64,000 nucleotides of DNA from Streptomyces sedi (GCF_006335015.1 NZ_VDGT01000010.1:124001-188000); one strand, 5' to 3'; positions 15,980-26,295 are shown, counted from the stretch's first letter. The notes: a model not told the origin generated them from the letters alone. Numbers and translations are program-made.

Positions 15980-17515
15980 GTGAGCGGAATCGGGAACCAC
16001 GCAAACCCGCTACGCGACGCCCAGGACCGCCGACTGCCCCGCATCGCGGGGCCGTCGGGCCTGGTCATCTTCGGGGTCACCGGTGACCTCTCCCGCAAGA
16101 AGCTGATGCCGGCCGTCTACGACCTGTCCAACCGCGGGCTGCTGCCGCCCGGTTTCTCCCTGGTCGGTTTCGCCCGCAGGGACTGGGCGGACGAGGACTT
16201 CGCCCGGGTCGTGCACGACTCGGTCAAGCAGCACGCCAGGACCCCGTTCCGCGAGGAGGTCTGGCGCCAGCTGGCCGAGGGGATGCGCTTCGTCCAGGGC
16301 ACGTTCGACGACGACGAGGCGTTCACCCGGCTGCGCGACACCATCGGGGAGCTGGACAAGGCGCGCGGCACCGGGGGGAACTTCGCGTTCTACCTCTCCG
16401 TCCCGCCGAAGTACTTCCCCACGGTGGTCCGGCAGCTGAAGAAGCACCGGCTCTCCGAGGCCCCGGGCGACAGCTGGCGGCGGGCGGTCATCGAGAAGCC
16501 CTTCGGCCACGACCTGGCCTCCGCCCAGGAGCTGAACCGGGTGGTGCACGACGTCTTCCCGGCGCACGAGGTCTTTCGGATCGACCACTACCTGGGCAAG
16601 GAGACGGTCCAGAACATCCTGGCCCTGCGCTTCGCCAACACCATGTTCGAGCCGCTGTGGAACCGCTCGTTCGTGGACCATGTCCAGATCACCATGGCCG
16701 AGGACATCGGCATCGGCGGCCGGGCCGGGTACTACGACGGCATCGGCTCCGCCAGGGACGTCATCCAGAACCACCTGCTCCAGCTGCTGGCGCTGACGGC
16801 GATGGAGGAGCCCTCCTCGTTCGACGCGGACACCCTGGTCACCGAGAAGCTCAAGGTGTTGAACGCCGTGAACCTCCCGGAGGACCTGGGCCTGCACACG
16901 GTGCGCGGGCAGTACGCGGCCGGGTGGCAGGGCGGCGAGAAGGTCGCCGGCTATCTGGAGGAGGACGGCATCGACCCGGCCTCCGTCACGGACACCTACG
17001 CGGCGATAAAGCTGGAGATCGACAACCGCCGCTGGGCGGGCGTCCCCTTCTACCTGCGGACGGGCAAGCGGCTCGGCCGGCGGGTGACGGAGATCGCGGT
17101 CGTCTTCCAGCGCGCGCCGTACTCCCCGTTCAACACGACGGACACCCAGGAGCTGGGGCGCAACGCCCTGGTGATCCGGGTGCAGCCGGACGAGGGGATC
17201 ACGGTCCGCTTCGGCTCGAAGGTGCCCGGCACCCAGATGGAGATCAGGGACGTCACGATGGACTTCGCCTACGGCGAGTCCTTCACGGAGTCCAGCCCCG
17301 AGGCGTACGAACGGCTGCTGCTCGACCTGCTGCTGGGGGACGCCAACCTCTTCCCCCGGCACCAGGAGGTCGAGCGGTCCTGGGAGATCCTCGACCCGGT
17401 GGAGGAGTTCTGGGCGAGCCACGGCAAGCCCGAGCCGTACACCGCCGGCACCTGGGGCCCCAAGGCGGCGGACGACATGCTGGCGCGCGACGGACGGAGC
17501 TGGCGGCGGCCATGA
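15980..17515 (+). CDS. zwf: Glucose-6-phosphate 1-dehydrogenase
   Basis: A 511-residue enzyme making 6-phosphogluconolactone and NADPH, the entry step of the oxidative pentose-phosphate pathway. The NADP fingerprint is G-V-T-G-D-L-S-R-K-K-L near residue 36, and the active site is R-I-D-H-Y-L-G-K-E-T-V-Q-N. The GTG at 15980 is 7 nt after the tal stop. No strong ribosome-binding site is seen, so reinitiation after tal is likely. Its stop overlaps the opcA ATG, and OpcA is its known activator. Confidence 0.95.
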   Translation: MSGIGNHANPLRDAQDRRLPRIAGPSGLVIFGVTGDLSRKKLMPAVYDLSNRGLLPPGFSLVGFARRDWADEDFARVVHDSVKQHARTPFREEVWRQLAEGMRFVQGTFDDDEAFTRLRDTIGELDKARGTGGNFAFYLSVPPKYFPTVVRQLKKHRLSEAPGDSWRRAVIEKPFGHDLASAQELNRVVHDVFPAHEVFRIDHYLGKETVQNILALRFANTMFEPLWNRSFVDHVQITMAEDIGIGGRAGYYDGIGSARDVIQNHLLQLLALTAMEEPSSFDADTLVTEKLKVLNAVNLPEDLGLHTVRGQYAAGWQGGEKVAGYLEEDGIDPASVTDTYAAIKLEIDNRRWAGVPFYLRTGKRLGRRVTEIAVVFQRAPYSPFNTTDTQELGRNALVIRVQPDEGITVRFGSKVPGTQMEIRDVTMDFAYGESFTESSPEAYERLLLDLLLGDANLFPRHQEVERSWEILDPVEEFWASHGKPEPYTAGTWGPKAADDMLARDGRSWRRP

Positions 17516-18471
17516 ACATCGATCTCACGGACACCACGTCGAGCCAGATCAACGCCACGCTGGTGCGCGCCCGCAGGACCACGGGCTCACCGGCCGTCGG
17601 CATGGTGCTGACGATGGTCATCGTGACCGACGAGGGCAACCACTACGACGCGCTCAAGGCCGCCAACGAGGCGTCCAAGGAGCACCCGTCGCGGACCCTC
17701 GTCGTCATCAGGCGACCGGCCCGCTCCGCGCGTGAACGGGCGGCCTCCGCCCGGCTCGACGCCGAGGTGCGGGTCGGCGGGGACACCGGCATCGGGGAGA
17801 CGGTGCTGCTGCGGCTGCACGGAGAGTTGGCCGGGCACGCGCACAGCGCCGTGCTGCCGCTGCTGCTGCCGGACGCGCCGGTGGTGGTGTGGTGGCCCGA
17901 CGAGGCGCCGACGCATCCGTCGAACGACCCGCTGGGCGCGTTGGCCCAGCGTCGGATCACGGACGCGGCGGCGGCCGAGGACCCGTCGGCCGACCTGGCC
18001 ACACGGGCCGACGTCTACTCGCCGGGCGACACGGATCTGGCCTGGACCCGGATCACCCCGTGGCGCAGCGTGCTGGCGGCGGCGCTGGACCAGACGCACT
18101 CCACGGTCACGGCCGCCGAGGTCGAGGGCGAGGAGCACAACCCGAGCACCGACCTGCTGGCGTACTGGCTCGGCCGTCGACTGGACGTGCCGGTGACCAG
18201 GACGGCGGCCCAGGGCCCGGGGATCACGGCCGTGCGGCTGACCGTCGAGGACGGCGAGATCTGCCTGGACCGCCCCGACGGCTCCATGGCGACCCTGGCC
18301 GTCCCGGGGCAGCCCAACCGGCATGTGGCACTCAACCGCAGGGACACCTCGGAGCTGCTGGCGGAGGAGCTGCGCCGGCTCGACCCCGACGAGGCGTACG
18401 AGGAGGCGATCCGGGCGGGCCGCGAGATCACGCTGGTCACGGCGGGCGCCTCGGGCGAGGCCGCGTCGTGA
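17512..18471 (+). CDS. opcA: OpcA, glucose-6-phosphate dehydrogenase assembly/activator protein
   Basis: A 319-residue OpcA-family protein, required for full Zwf activity in actinobacteria and cyanobacteria. The conserved block P-V-V-V-W-W-P-D-E-A-P is at about 125-135 and the C-terminal E-I-T-L-V-T-A-G is as in the family. The ATG overlaps zwf (ATGA) and the stop overlaps pgl (GTGA), so zwf, opcA and pgl are translationally coupled. Confidence 0.93.
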   Translation: MNIDLTDTTSSQINATLVRARRTTGSPAVGMVLTMVIVTDEGNHYDALKAANEASKEHPSRTLVVIRRPARSARERAASARLDAEVRVGGDTGIGETVLLRLHGELAGHAHSAVLPLLLPDAPVVVWWPDEAPTHPSNDPLGALAQRRITDAAAAEDPSADLATRADVYSPGDTDLAWTRITPWRSVLAAALDQTHSTVTAAEVEGEEHNPSTDLLAYWLGRRLDVPVTRTAAQGPGITAVRLTVEDGEICLDRPDGSMATLAVPGQPNRHVALNRRDTSELLAEELRRLDPDEAYEEAIRAGREITLVTAGASGEAAS

Positions 18472-19217
18472 CCGCGCCGCGGCTGCTGGTCCACCGCGAC
18501 CAGCGGCTGATGGCCGAGGCCGCGGCGGCGCGGCTGATCACCGTCGTCCAGGACGCGCAGGCCACGCGCGGCTCGGCGTCCGTGGTGCTGACCGGGGGGC
18601 GGAACGGCAACGGCCTGCTGGCCGCGCTGGCCGCCGCCCCGGCCAGGGACGCCGTCGACTGGTCGCGGATCGACCTGTGGTGGGGGGACGAGCGGTTCCT
18701 GCCGTCCGGTGACCCCGAGCGCAACCACACGCAGGCCGCCCGGGCCCTGCTGGACGCCGTGCCGGTGGAGCCGGGGCGGGTCCATGTGATGCCGGCCTCG
18801 GACGGCCCCTACGGCGAGGACGCCGAGGCGGCGGCCGAGGCGTACGCCGCCGAACTGGCCGGGGCCACCGACCCGTTCGACGTGGTACTGCTGGGCGTCG
18901 GGCCCGACGGCCATGTGGCCTCCCTCTTCCCGGGGCTGCCCGGGGTGCGGGAGGCGGACGCGACGGTGGTGGCGGTACGCGAGGCGCCGAAGCCGCCGCC
19001 GACCCGGCTGAGCCTGACCCTGCCGGCGATCAACGCGGCCCGGCAGGTCTGGCTGCTGGCCGCCGGTGCGGACAAGGCGAAGGCGGCGGCGGCCACCCTG
19101 GCCCCCAGCGCCCCTGAGGCGACACCGGCCTCCGGGGTCCGGGGCACCGACCGCACGCTGCTGCTGGTCGACCAGGCGGCGGCGGCCGAGCTGCCCCCGG
19201 CGGCTGCGGCCGGCTGA
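18468..19217 (+). CDS. pgl: 6-phosphogluconolactonase
   Basis: A 249-residue member of the glucosamine/galactosamine-6-phosphate isomerase fold (DevB type). It hydrolyses the lactone made by Zwf. Family motifs are D-L-W-W-G-D-E-R-F-L-P, L-G-V-G-P-D-G-H-V-A-S-L-F-P-G and P-P-T-R-L-S-L-T-L-P. The GTG overlaps the opcA stop. It is the last gene of the operon and is convergent with pgi 28 nt away. Confidence 0.94.
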   Translation: MTAPRLLVHRDQRLMAEAAAARLITVVQDAQATRGSASVVLTGGRNGNGLLAALAAAPARDAVDWSRIDLWWGDERFLPSGDPERNHTQAARALLDAVPVEPGRVHVMPASDGPYGEDAEAAAEAYAAELAGATDPFDVVLLGVGPDGHVASLFPGLPGVREADATVVAVREAPKPPPTRLSLTLPAINAARQVWLLAAGADKAKAAAATLAPSAPEATPASGVRGTDRTLLLVDQAAAAELPPAAAAG

Positions 19218-19245
19218 CGCGACCCAGGACCGCCGGGGGCGTCGC

Positions 19246-20898
19246 TCACCTGCCGCGCAGCGCGCGGTAGCGGGTGACCAACCCGGCGGTCGACGCGTCG
19301 AGCCCCGGAACCTCGGCCCCCTCGGTGAGCGCCGGCTCGACCCGCTTGGCGAGCACCTTGCCCAGCTCGACACCCCACTGGTCGAACGAGTCGATGTCCC
19401 AGACGGCGCCCTGCACGAAGACCTTGTGCTCGTAGAGCGCGACCAACTGCCCCAGCACCGAGGGCGACAGCTCGTCGGCGAGGATCGTGGTCGTCGGCCG
19501 GTCGCCGGGGAAGGTCCGGTGCGGCACCAGTTCCTCGGCCACCCCCTCGGCGCGCACCTCGTCCGGGGTCTTGCCGAACGCCAGCGCCTGCCCCTGCGCG
19601 AAGAGGTTGGCCATCAGCAGGTCGTGCTGGTCGGCGAGGGCCGGCGCCAGCTCGGCGACCGGGCGGGCGAACCCGATCAGGTCGGCGGGGATCAGCTTGG
19701 TGCCCTGGTGCAGCAGTTGGTAGTACGCGTGCTGCCCGTTGGTGCCCGGCGTGCCCCAGACGACGGGCCCCGTCTGCCAGCTGACGGGCCGTCCGGCCCG
19801 GTCCACGCGCTTGCCGTTGGACTCCATGTCCAACTGCTGGAGATAGGCGGTGAACCGCGAGAGGTAGTGGCTGTACGGCAGCACGGCGTGCGCCTGGGCG
19901 TCGAAGAAGGCGCCGTACCAGACGCCCAGCAGACCGAGCAGCAGGGGCGCGTTCTCCTCGGCGGGCGCCGTGCGGAAGTGCTCGTCCATCAGCCGGAAGC
20001 CGTCCAGCATTTCCCGGAACCGCTCGGGGCCGATGGCGATCAGCAGCGAAAGGCCGATGGCCGAGTCGTAGGAGTAACGTCCGCCGACCCAGTCCCAGAA
20101 CTCGAACATGTTGGCCGTGTCGATGCCGAACGCGGCGACCTTCTCCGCGTTGGTCGACACCGCGACGAAGTGCTTGGCCACCGCCGCCTGGTCGCCGGCG
20201 AGCCCGTCGAGCAGCCACTGGCGGGCGGAGGTGGCGTTGGTGATGGTCTCGATGGTGGTGAAGGTCTTGGAGGCGACGATGAACAGCGTCGTCGCCGGGT
20301 CCAGGTCGCGGACCGCCTCGTGGAGGTCGGAGCCGTCCACGTTGGAGACGAAGCGGAAGTCCAACTCCCGTGCGGTGAACGGCAGCAGCGCCTCGTAGGC
20401 CATCGCGGGGCCCAGGTCGGAGCCGCCGATGCCGATGTTGACCACCGTCTCGATCCGCTGCCCGGTGTGCCCCCGCCACGCACCGGAGCGCACCCGCTCG
20501 GCGAAGTCCGACAGCCGCGCCAGCACCGCGTGGACGGCCGGAACGACGTTCTCGCCGTCCACCTCGACCACCGCGTCCGCGGGCGCGCGCAGCGCGGTGT
20601 GCAGCACCGCCCGGTCCTCGGTGACGTTGATCCGCTCGCCGCGGAACATCGCCTCGCGCAGCCCCGCCACGTCCGTGGCCCTCGCCAACTCCCGCAGCAG
20701 GCGCAGCGTCTCGTCCGTCACCAGCTGCTTGGAGTAGTCCAGGTAGAGCCCGCCGACCGCGAGCCCGAACCGCTCGGCCCGCTCCGGGTCCCGGTCGAAC
20801 AGCTCTCGGAGACCCACCTCGCCCAGCGCGCGCCGGTGTGCGGCCAACGCCTCCCACTCGGGCAGTTGATCGAGCCTGGCCAGGCCACCTTCAGTCAT
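19246..20898 (-). CDS. pgi: Glucose-6-phosphate isomerase
   Basis: A 550-residue PGI that interconverts glucose-6-phosphate and fructose-6-phosphate. The PGI signatures are present: V-N-I-G-I-G-G-S-D-L-G-P-A-M and, near the C-terminus, S-F-D-Q-W-G-V-E-L-G-K-V-L-A-K. The ATG at 20898 is chosen because CGAGGCGA lies just upstream; an in-frame start at 20925 would add nine residues without a better site. It sits opposite the pentose-phosphate operon, joining it to glycolysis. Confidence 0.95.
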   Translation of the reverse strand: MTEGGLARLDQLPEWEALAAHRRALGEVGLRELFDRDPERAERFGLAVGGLYLDYSKQLVTDETLRLLRELARATDVAGLREAMFRGERINVTEDRAVLHTALRAPADAVVEVDGENVVPAVHAVLARLSDFAERVRSGAWRGHTGQRIETVVNIGIGGSDLGPAMAYEALLPFTARELDFRFVSNVDGSDLHEAVRDLDPATTLFIVASKTFTTIETITNATSARQWLLDGLAGDQAAVAKHFVAVSTNAEKVAAFGIDTANMFEFWDWVGGRYSYDSAIGLSLLIAIGPERFREMLDGFRLMDEHFRTAPAEENAPLLLGLLGVWYGAFFDAQAHAVLPYSHYLSRFTAYLQQLDMESNGKRVDRAGRPVSWQTGPVVWGTPGTNGQHAYYQLLHQGTKLIPADLIGFARPVAELAPALADQHDLLMANLFAQGQALAFGKTPDEVRAEGVAEELVPHRTFPGDRPTTTILADELSPSVLGQLVALYEHKVFVQGAVWDIDSFDQWGVELGKVLAKRVEPALTEGAEVPGLDASTAGLVTRYRALRGR

Positions 20899-20994
20899 CT
20901 TCGCCTCGGCTATCCCTTGTGCCAACGTCGGGACCGACCCTAGTCGATCAGGGATCGGGCGCCGGGCGGAGGACCGTTTCCCCTGACACGGCGC

Positions 20995-21033
20995 GGGCCC
21001 GGATCCCGACCTGGTCGGTCGGGGTCCGGGCCC
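20995..21033 (-). terminator. Strong hairpin terminator downstream of rbpA
   Basis: Two 17-base arms (20995-21011 and 21017-21033) pair with one mismatch around a 5-nt loop TGGTC. The stem begins 22 nt beyond the rbpA stop. There is no clear T-run. Confidence 0.75.
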
Positions 21034-21054
21034 GGGTGCCGAGGACTCGTGTGC

Positions 21055-21390
21055 TCAGATCTCGCCGCGCAGCTTGGCGAGCGCCTCCGCGAGGATGGCC
21101 TCGCCGTCCGCGTCGCTGCGCCGCTCGCGGACGTAGGCCAGATGCGTCTTGTAGGGCTCGGTCCGGGGTGGGTCCGGCGGAGCGTCGCGCTCGGTGCCTG
21201 CCGGGAAACCACAACGAGGACAGTCCCAGCTGTCCGGGATCTGCGCGTCGCTGGCGAAGCTGGGCTGTGTCTCGTGCCCGTTCGCGCACCAGAAGGAGAC
21301 CCTCAGCCGAGGCGCGGTCTCGCCGCGCTCGGCCTCACCCATGGGCCCCGCCCCGACCCGGCTGCCCCGGATCGCGTTGCCACCTGCCAC
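21055..21390 (-). CDS. rbpA: RbpA, RNA polymerase-binding transcription factor
   Basis: A 111-residue RbpA, an actinobacterial protein that binds RNA polymerase and group I/II sigma factors, stabilises the open complex and affects rifampicin sensitivity. The N-terminal tail N-A-I-R-G-S-R-V-G, the core S-F-W-C-A-N-G-H-E-T with W-D-C-P-R-C-G (cysteine/zinc region), and the C-terminal sigma-interaction part with Y-K-T-H-L-A-Y-V-R-E-R-R-S are all present. The GTG at 21390 follows GGGAG with an 8-nt spacer. Confidence 0.96.
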   Translation of the reverse strand: MAGGNAIRGSRVGAGPMGEAERGETAPRLRVSFWCANGHETQPSFASDAQIPDSWDCPRCGFPAGTERDAPPDPPRTEPYKTHLAYVRERRSDADGEAILAEALAKLRGEI

Positions 21391-21427
21391 GGTCGTTACT
21401 CCCTGCCTGCCATTCTGCGAAGTCCTC

Positions 21428-21455
21428 AGTCTATGCAAGGCTCAACGCACGTCCA
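21428..21455 (-). promoter_or_regulatory. Candidate rbpA promoter
   Basis: On the minus strand TGGACG (21455-21450), a 16-bp spacer and TAGACT (21433-21428) resemble a housekeeping sigma promoter. Transcription would begin near 21421, about 30 nt before the GTG. Confidence 0.5.
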
Positions 21456-21473
21456 GTGCCGGGAGTTACTGAC

Positions 21474-21704
21474 TTATGACTTCATGAGCAGACCGAGAAC
21501 GACCACGATCGCGGCCCAGACGAGGGCGACGACGACGGTGATCCGGTCGAGGTTCCGCTCGGCGACCGAGGAGCCGCCGACGGAGGACTGCATCCCTCCG
21601 CCGAACATGTCGGAGAGGCCGCCGCCCTTGCCCTTGTGCATCAACACGAGAAGCGCCAACAGGGCGCTGACGACGATCAGGGCGATCTGGAACGCCGTTT
21701 CCAC
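21474..21704 (-). CDS. secG: SecG protein-export membrane protein
   Basis: A 76-residue SecG, the small subunit of the SecYEG translocon. Two transmembrane helices (about residues 5-25 and 55-74) flank the hallmark loop H-K-G-K-G-G-G-L-S-D-M-F-G-G-G. The GTG at 21704 is preferred over the upstream TTG because AGAGAG lies at ribosome-binding distance and family length then fits. It lies between tpiA and rbpA, as in other streptomycetes. Confidence 0.92.
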   Translation of the reverse strand: METAFQIALIVVSALLALLVLMHKGKGGGLSDMFGGGMQSSVGGSSVAERNLDRITVVVALVWAAIVVVLGLLMKS

Positions 21705-21754
21705 GACTGGACCAACTCTCTGCAACGACGGACGACTGGCATGACCCGGGCGTG

Positions 21755-21810
21755 TGTCCGGGAGCCGAGCGGCCCGGCGCGCGAGGGCGTCGGGCTACGG
21801 CTCCCGGACA
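21755..21810. terminator. Hairpin between tpiA and secG
   Basis: A 13-bp perfect stem (TGTCCGGGAGCCG at 21755-21767 with its complement at 21798-21810) encloses 30 nt. It lies after tpiA and upstream of secG and could terminate the glycolytic transcript. Confidence 0.6.
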
Positions 21811-21897
21811 GGGTACCGCTACGGCGGCGTACCGCCCCAGGGGCTACGGAACCGGGCCGACGGGCGGCGTTCTCCCGTCGGGACCCGCTGGTGGCGA

Positions 21898-22674
21898 CTA
21901 CTGGTCGCGGAAGCGGACGATCTTGACGAACTCGTCCGTGTCCAGCGCCGCACCGCCGACCAGGGCCCCGTCCACGTCCGGCTGGGACATGATCGCGGCG
22001 ACGTTGCCCGACTTGACCGAGCCGCCGTACTGGATGCGGATCCCGTCGGCCAGCTGGCCGTCGTACAGCTCGGCGAGGCGGGCCCGGATCGCGGCGCAGA
22101 CCTCCTGCGCGTCGTCCGGGGTGGCCACCTCGCCCGTGCCGATGGCCCACACCGGCTCGTAGGCGACGACGATGCTGGCGGCGTCCTCGGCCGGCAGGTC
22201 CTTCAGCGCCCCGTCGAGCTGGGCCAGGGTGTGCGGCACCTGGGTGCCGGCCTTGCGGACCTCCAGCGGCTCGCCCACGCAGAGGATGGGGGTGATGCCG
22301 TGCCGGTAGGCCGCCTTGACCTTGGCGTTGCAGACCTCCTCGTTCTCCCCGTGGTACTGCCGGCGCTCGGAGTGGCCGACGACCGCGTAGGAGCAGTTGA
22401 GCTTGGCCAGCATCGCGCCCGAGACCTCGCCGGTGTAGGCACCGGAGTCGAAGGGCGAGATGTCCTGCGCGCCGTACCTGATCTTCAGCTTGTCGCCGTC
22501 GACCAGGGTCTGCACCGAGCGCAGGTCGGTGAACGGCGGCAGCACGGCCACCTCGACCTCGTCGAAGTCCTTGTCCGAGAGGCCGAAGGCGAGCTTCTGC
22601 ACGTGGGCGATGGCCTCAAGGTGGTTGAGGTTCATCTTCCAGTTGCCCGCCATCAGCGGAGTGCGCTGACTCAC
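21898..22674 (-). CDS. tpiA: Triosephosphate isomerase
   Basis: A 258-residue TIM-barrel enzyme interconverting dihydroxyacetone phosphate and glyceraldehyde-3-phosphate. Substrate-binding M-A-G-N-W-K-M-N is at the N-terminus, the electrophilic histidine is in V-V-G-H-S-E-R-R, and the catalytic glutamate is in V-A-Y-E-P-V-W-A-I-G-T-G. The GTG at 22674 follows AGGAAAGGGG. It lies downstream of pgk in the same direction. Confidence 0.96.
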   Translation of the reverse strand: MSQRTPLMAGNWKMNLNHLEAIAHVQKLAFGLSDKDFDEVEVAVLPPFTDLRSVQTLVDGDKLKIRYGAQDISPFDSGAYTGEVSGAMLAKLNCSYAVVGHSERRQYHGENEEVCNAKVKAAYRHGITPILCVGEPLEVRKAGTQVPHTLAQLDGALKDLPAEDAASIVVAYEPVWAIGTGEVATPDDAQEVCAAIRARLAELYDGQLADGIRIQYGGSVKSGNVAAIMSQPDVDGALVGGAALDTDEFVKIVRFRDQ

Positions 22675-22780
22675 GCGCCCGCCCCTTTCCTGTCTGCCGT
22701 GGAGGCAGCGGAGGCCGCCGCCGTGGTGGATGGACCCGGCGCGCCCGCGCGGCCGGGGGTGGTGCCGCCCCGCGGGGACA

Positions 22781-23983
22781 TCAGTCCTCCAGCGCGGCCA
22801 GGCCCGGGAGGGTCTTGCCCTCCAGGTACTCCAGGCTGGCGCCGCCGCCGGTGGAGATGTGACCGAAGCCGTTCTCGTCCAGGCCGAGGAGCCGGACGGC
22901 CGCGGCCGAGTCGCCGCCGCCGACCACCGTGAAGGCGGGGCTGTCGATCAGCGCCTGGGCCACGGCCCTGGTGCCCTCGGCGAAGTCGGGGTGCTCGAAG
23001 ACGCCCATCGGCCCGTTCCAGAAGACGGTCGCCGCGTCCGCCACCTTGGCGGCGAACAGCTCCTGGGTGCGCGGGCCGATGTCGAGGCCCTGGAGGCCGG
23101 CGGGGATGGCGTCGGCGGCCAGCTCGACCGGCCCGGCCGGGGTCTTGGCGCTCAGGTCGGGGAACTCCTTGGCCGCGACCACGTCGACGGGCAGGACGAA
23201 CTCCACGCCCTTCTCCTCGGCGCGGCGCAGGTACTCCTGGACGGCCGGGATCTGGTCGGCCTGGAGCAGGGAGGCGCCGACCTCGTGGCCCTGGGCGGCG
23301 AGGAAGGTGTACGCCATGCCGCCGCCGATCAGGATGCGGTCGGCGCGCTCCAGCAGATGGTCGATGACGCCCAGCTTGTCGGAGACCTTGGCGCCGCCGA
23401 GCACCACCGCGTACGGGCGGCTGACCTCGTCGGTCAGCTGCTTCAGCACGCCGACCTCCGTGGCGATCAGCCCGCCCGCGGCGTGCGGCAGCCGGGCCGG
23501 CAGGTCGAAGACGGAGGCGTGCTTGCGGTGCACGGCGCCGAAGCCGTCGCCGACGTAGGCGTCGGCCAGGGCGGCCAGCTGGTCGGCGAAGGCGCCGCGC
23601 TCGGCGTCGTCCTTGGCGGTCTCGCCCGCGTTGAACCGGAGGTTCTCCAGCAGCGCGAGCTGCCCGTCGGCCAGCCCGGCGACGGTCCCGCGGGCGCTGT
23701 CGCCGACCGTGTCAGTGGCGAACGCGACGTCCTGGCCGAGGAGTTCGCCCAGTCGGCGGGCGACGGGGGCCAGCGAGAACGCCGGGTCCGGCGCGCCCTT
23801 GGGGCGGCCGAGGTGCGAGGCGACGACGACCCGGGCGCCCGCGTCGAGCAGCCGGCGGATCGTCGGCACGGCGGCGCGGATACGGCCGTCGTCGGTGATG
23901 GCCCCGCCGGAGAGCGGGACGTTGAGGTCGGCGCGGACGAACACGCGCCGTCCGGCGACCGCGAGGTCGTCGATGGTCTTCAT
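22781..23983 (-). CDS. pgk: Phosphoglycerate kinase
   Basis: A 400-residue Pgk that makes ATP and 3-phosphoglycerate from 1,3-bisphosphoglycerate. The N-terminal motif R-V-F-V-R-A-D-L-N-V-P, H-L-G-R-P-K-G and the C-terminal G-G-G-D-S-A-A-A-V nucleotide-binding region are conserved. The ATG is preceded by AAGGAGA. A strong hairpin separates it from gap, so pgk-tpiA may be transcribed on their own or by readthrough. Confidence 0.96.
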   Translation of the reverse strand: MKTIDDLAVAGRRVFVRADLNVPLSGGAITDDGRIRAAVPTIRRLLDAGARVVVASHLGRPKGAPDPAFSLAPVARRLGELLGQDVAFATDTVGDSARGTVAGLADGQLALLENLRFNAGETAKDDAERGAFADQLAALADAYVGDGFGAVHRKHASVFDLPARLPHAAGGLIATEVGVLKQLTDEVSRPYAVVLGGAKVSDKLGVIDHLLERADRILIGGGMAYTFLAAQGHEVGASLLQADQIPAVQEYLRRAEEKGVEFVLPVDVVAAKEFPDLSAKTPAGPVELAADAIPAGLQGLDIGPRTQELFAAKVADAATVFWNGPMGVFEHPDFAEGTRAVAQALIDSPAFTVVGGGDSAAAVRLLGLDENGFGHISTGGGASLEYLEGKTLPGLAALED

Positions 23984-24059
23984 GTGGTCTGGTCTCCTTG
24001 AGGCTCTCGGTTGACCCGCTCCGTCTCCGCGCGGCGGAGCGCGCGCCGGGCATGCGCGA

Positions 24060-24094
24060 GGGCCCGCCGAGCGCGGTGCGCGCTCGGCGGGCCC
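24060..24094. terminator. Perfect 16-bp hairpin between gap and pgk
   Basis: A 16-bp perfect GC stem (24060-24075 with 24079-24094) with a GTG loop lies 55 nt after the gap stop. It is a likely terminator or attenuator for gap transcripts entering pgk. Confidence 0.75.
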
Positions 24095-24148
24095 CCTGGC
24101 CCTGACCTGGAGTCACGGCCTTCGGTCGGCGCTGCGCTCACCCGCGGG

Positions 24149-25153
<1,005 letters not shown>

Positions 25154-25228
25154 GAACCGATCTCCTCGTTGGTACGCCGGTGAGGCTGACACCGACGATG
25201 CTGTATGGGATGTCCCCGACCGCTTCCG

Positions 25229-25259
25229 ACCCTACCGCGCCCGGGTGTCACCGGTGACA
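25229..25259 (-). promoter_or_regulatory. gap promoter with operator-like palindrome
   Basis: On the minus strand TCACCG (25257-25252) and TAGGGT (25234-25229), 17 bp apart, are the best -35/-10 pair before gap. The perfect palindrome TGTCACCGGTGACA (25246-25259) covers the -35 element, where a repressor would exclude RNA polymerase. Confidence 0.5.
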
Positions 25260-25317
25260 TCGGCCAGGCGTGTTCAGGCCCTGGACACCGGCGCCACACC
25301 GGGGTGCGCGGTGGCGT

Positions 25318-26295
25318 TCAGCCGACCATCTCCTCGGTGAGGGTGGACTCGGTGCCCGGAACACCCAGGTCCTGCGCCCGCTTGTCGGCCATCGCCAGCA
25401 GCCGGCGGATGCGCCCGGCGACGGCGTCCTTGGTGAGCGGCGGATCGGCGAGCGCGCCCAACTCCTCAAGCGACGCCTGCTTGTGCTCCATGCGCAGCCG
25501 CCCCGCGGCGGCCAGATGCTCCGGCACCTCGTCGGCGAGGATCTCCAGCGCGCGCTGCACGCGGGCGCCGGCGGCCACCGCGGCGCGGGCGGAACGGCGG
25601 AGGTTGGCGTCGTCGAAGTTGGCCAGGCGGTTGGCCGTGGCCTTGACCTCCCGCCGCATCCGGCGCTCCTCCCAGGCGAGCACCGACTCGTGCGCGCCGA
25701 GCCGCGTCAACAGGGCGGCGATCGCATCACCGTCCCGGACGACGACCCGGTCAACGCTGCGCACCTCGCGCGCCTTGGCGCCGATCTGGAGCCGGCGCGC
25801 CGCGCCGACCAGCGCGAGGGCGGCCTCGGGGCCGGGGCAGGTGACCTCCAGGGAGGAGGAACGTCCCGGCTCGGTGAGCGAACCGTGCGCCAGGAAGGCG
25901 CCGCGCCAGGCGGCCTCCGCGTCGCAGGTGGCCCCCGAGACCACCTGGGGCGGCAGGCCGCGGATCGGACGGCCCCTGCCGTCGACGAGGCCGGTCTGCC
26001 GGGCCAGTTGGTCGCCGCCGGCGACCACCCTGACCACGTAGCGGCTGCCTCTGCGCAGGCCGCCGGGAGCCATCACCACCAGGTCCGACGAGTGTCCGAA
26101 GATTTCGAGAATGTCCCGGCGGAGCCGCCGGGCGGCGATGCCGGTGTCCAGCTCCGCCTCGATCACGATCCGCCCGCTGACAAGGTGGAGGCCACCCGCG
26201 AAGCGCAGGATCGACGACACCTCGGACTTGCGGCAGCAGGTGCGGGTGACGGGAAGACGCGAGATCTCGTCCTTCACCGCAGCCGTCATCGCCAT
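25318..26295 (-). CDS. whiA: WhiA sporulation transcription factor
   Basis: A 325-residue WhiA, needed with WhiB for sporulation septation in Streptomyces. It combines an N-terminal degenerate LAGLIDADG homing-endonuclease fold (about residues 1-220) with a C-terminal helix-turn-helix that binds DNA (P-L-T-K-D-A-V-A-G-R-I-R-R-L near 290). The N-terminus M-A-M-T-A-A-V-K-D-E-I-S is as in orthologues. The ATG lies inside the end of yvcK (10-nt overlap), the usual rapZ-yvcK-whiA arrangement. Confidence 0.97.
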   Translation of the reverse strand: MAMTAAVKDEISRLPVTRTCCRKSEVSSILRFAGGLHLVSGRIVIEAELDTGIAARRLRRDILEIFGHSSDLVVMAPGGLRRGSRYVVRVVAGGDQLARQTGLVDGRGRPIRGLPPQVVSGATCDAEAAWRGAFLAHGSLTEPGRSSSLEVTCPGPEAALALVGAARRLQIGAKAREVRSVDRVVVRDGDAIAALLTRLGAHESVLAWEERRMRREVKATANRLANFDDANLRRSARAAVAAGARVQRALEILADEVPEHLAAAGRLRMEHKQASLEELGALADPPLTKDAVAGRIRRLLAMADKRAQDLGVPGTESTLTEEMVG

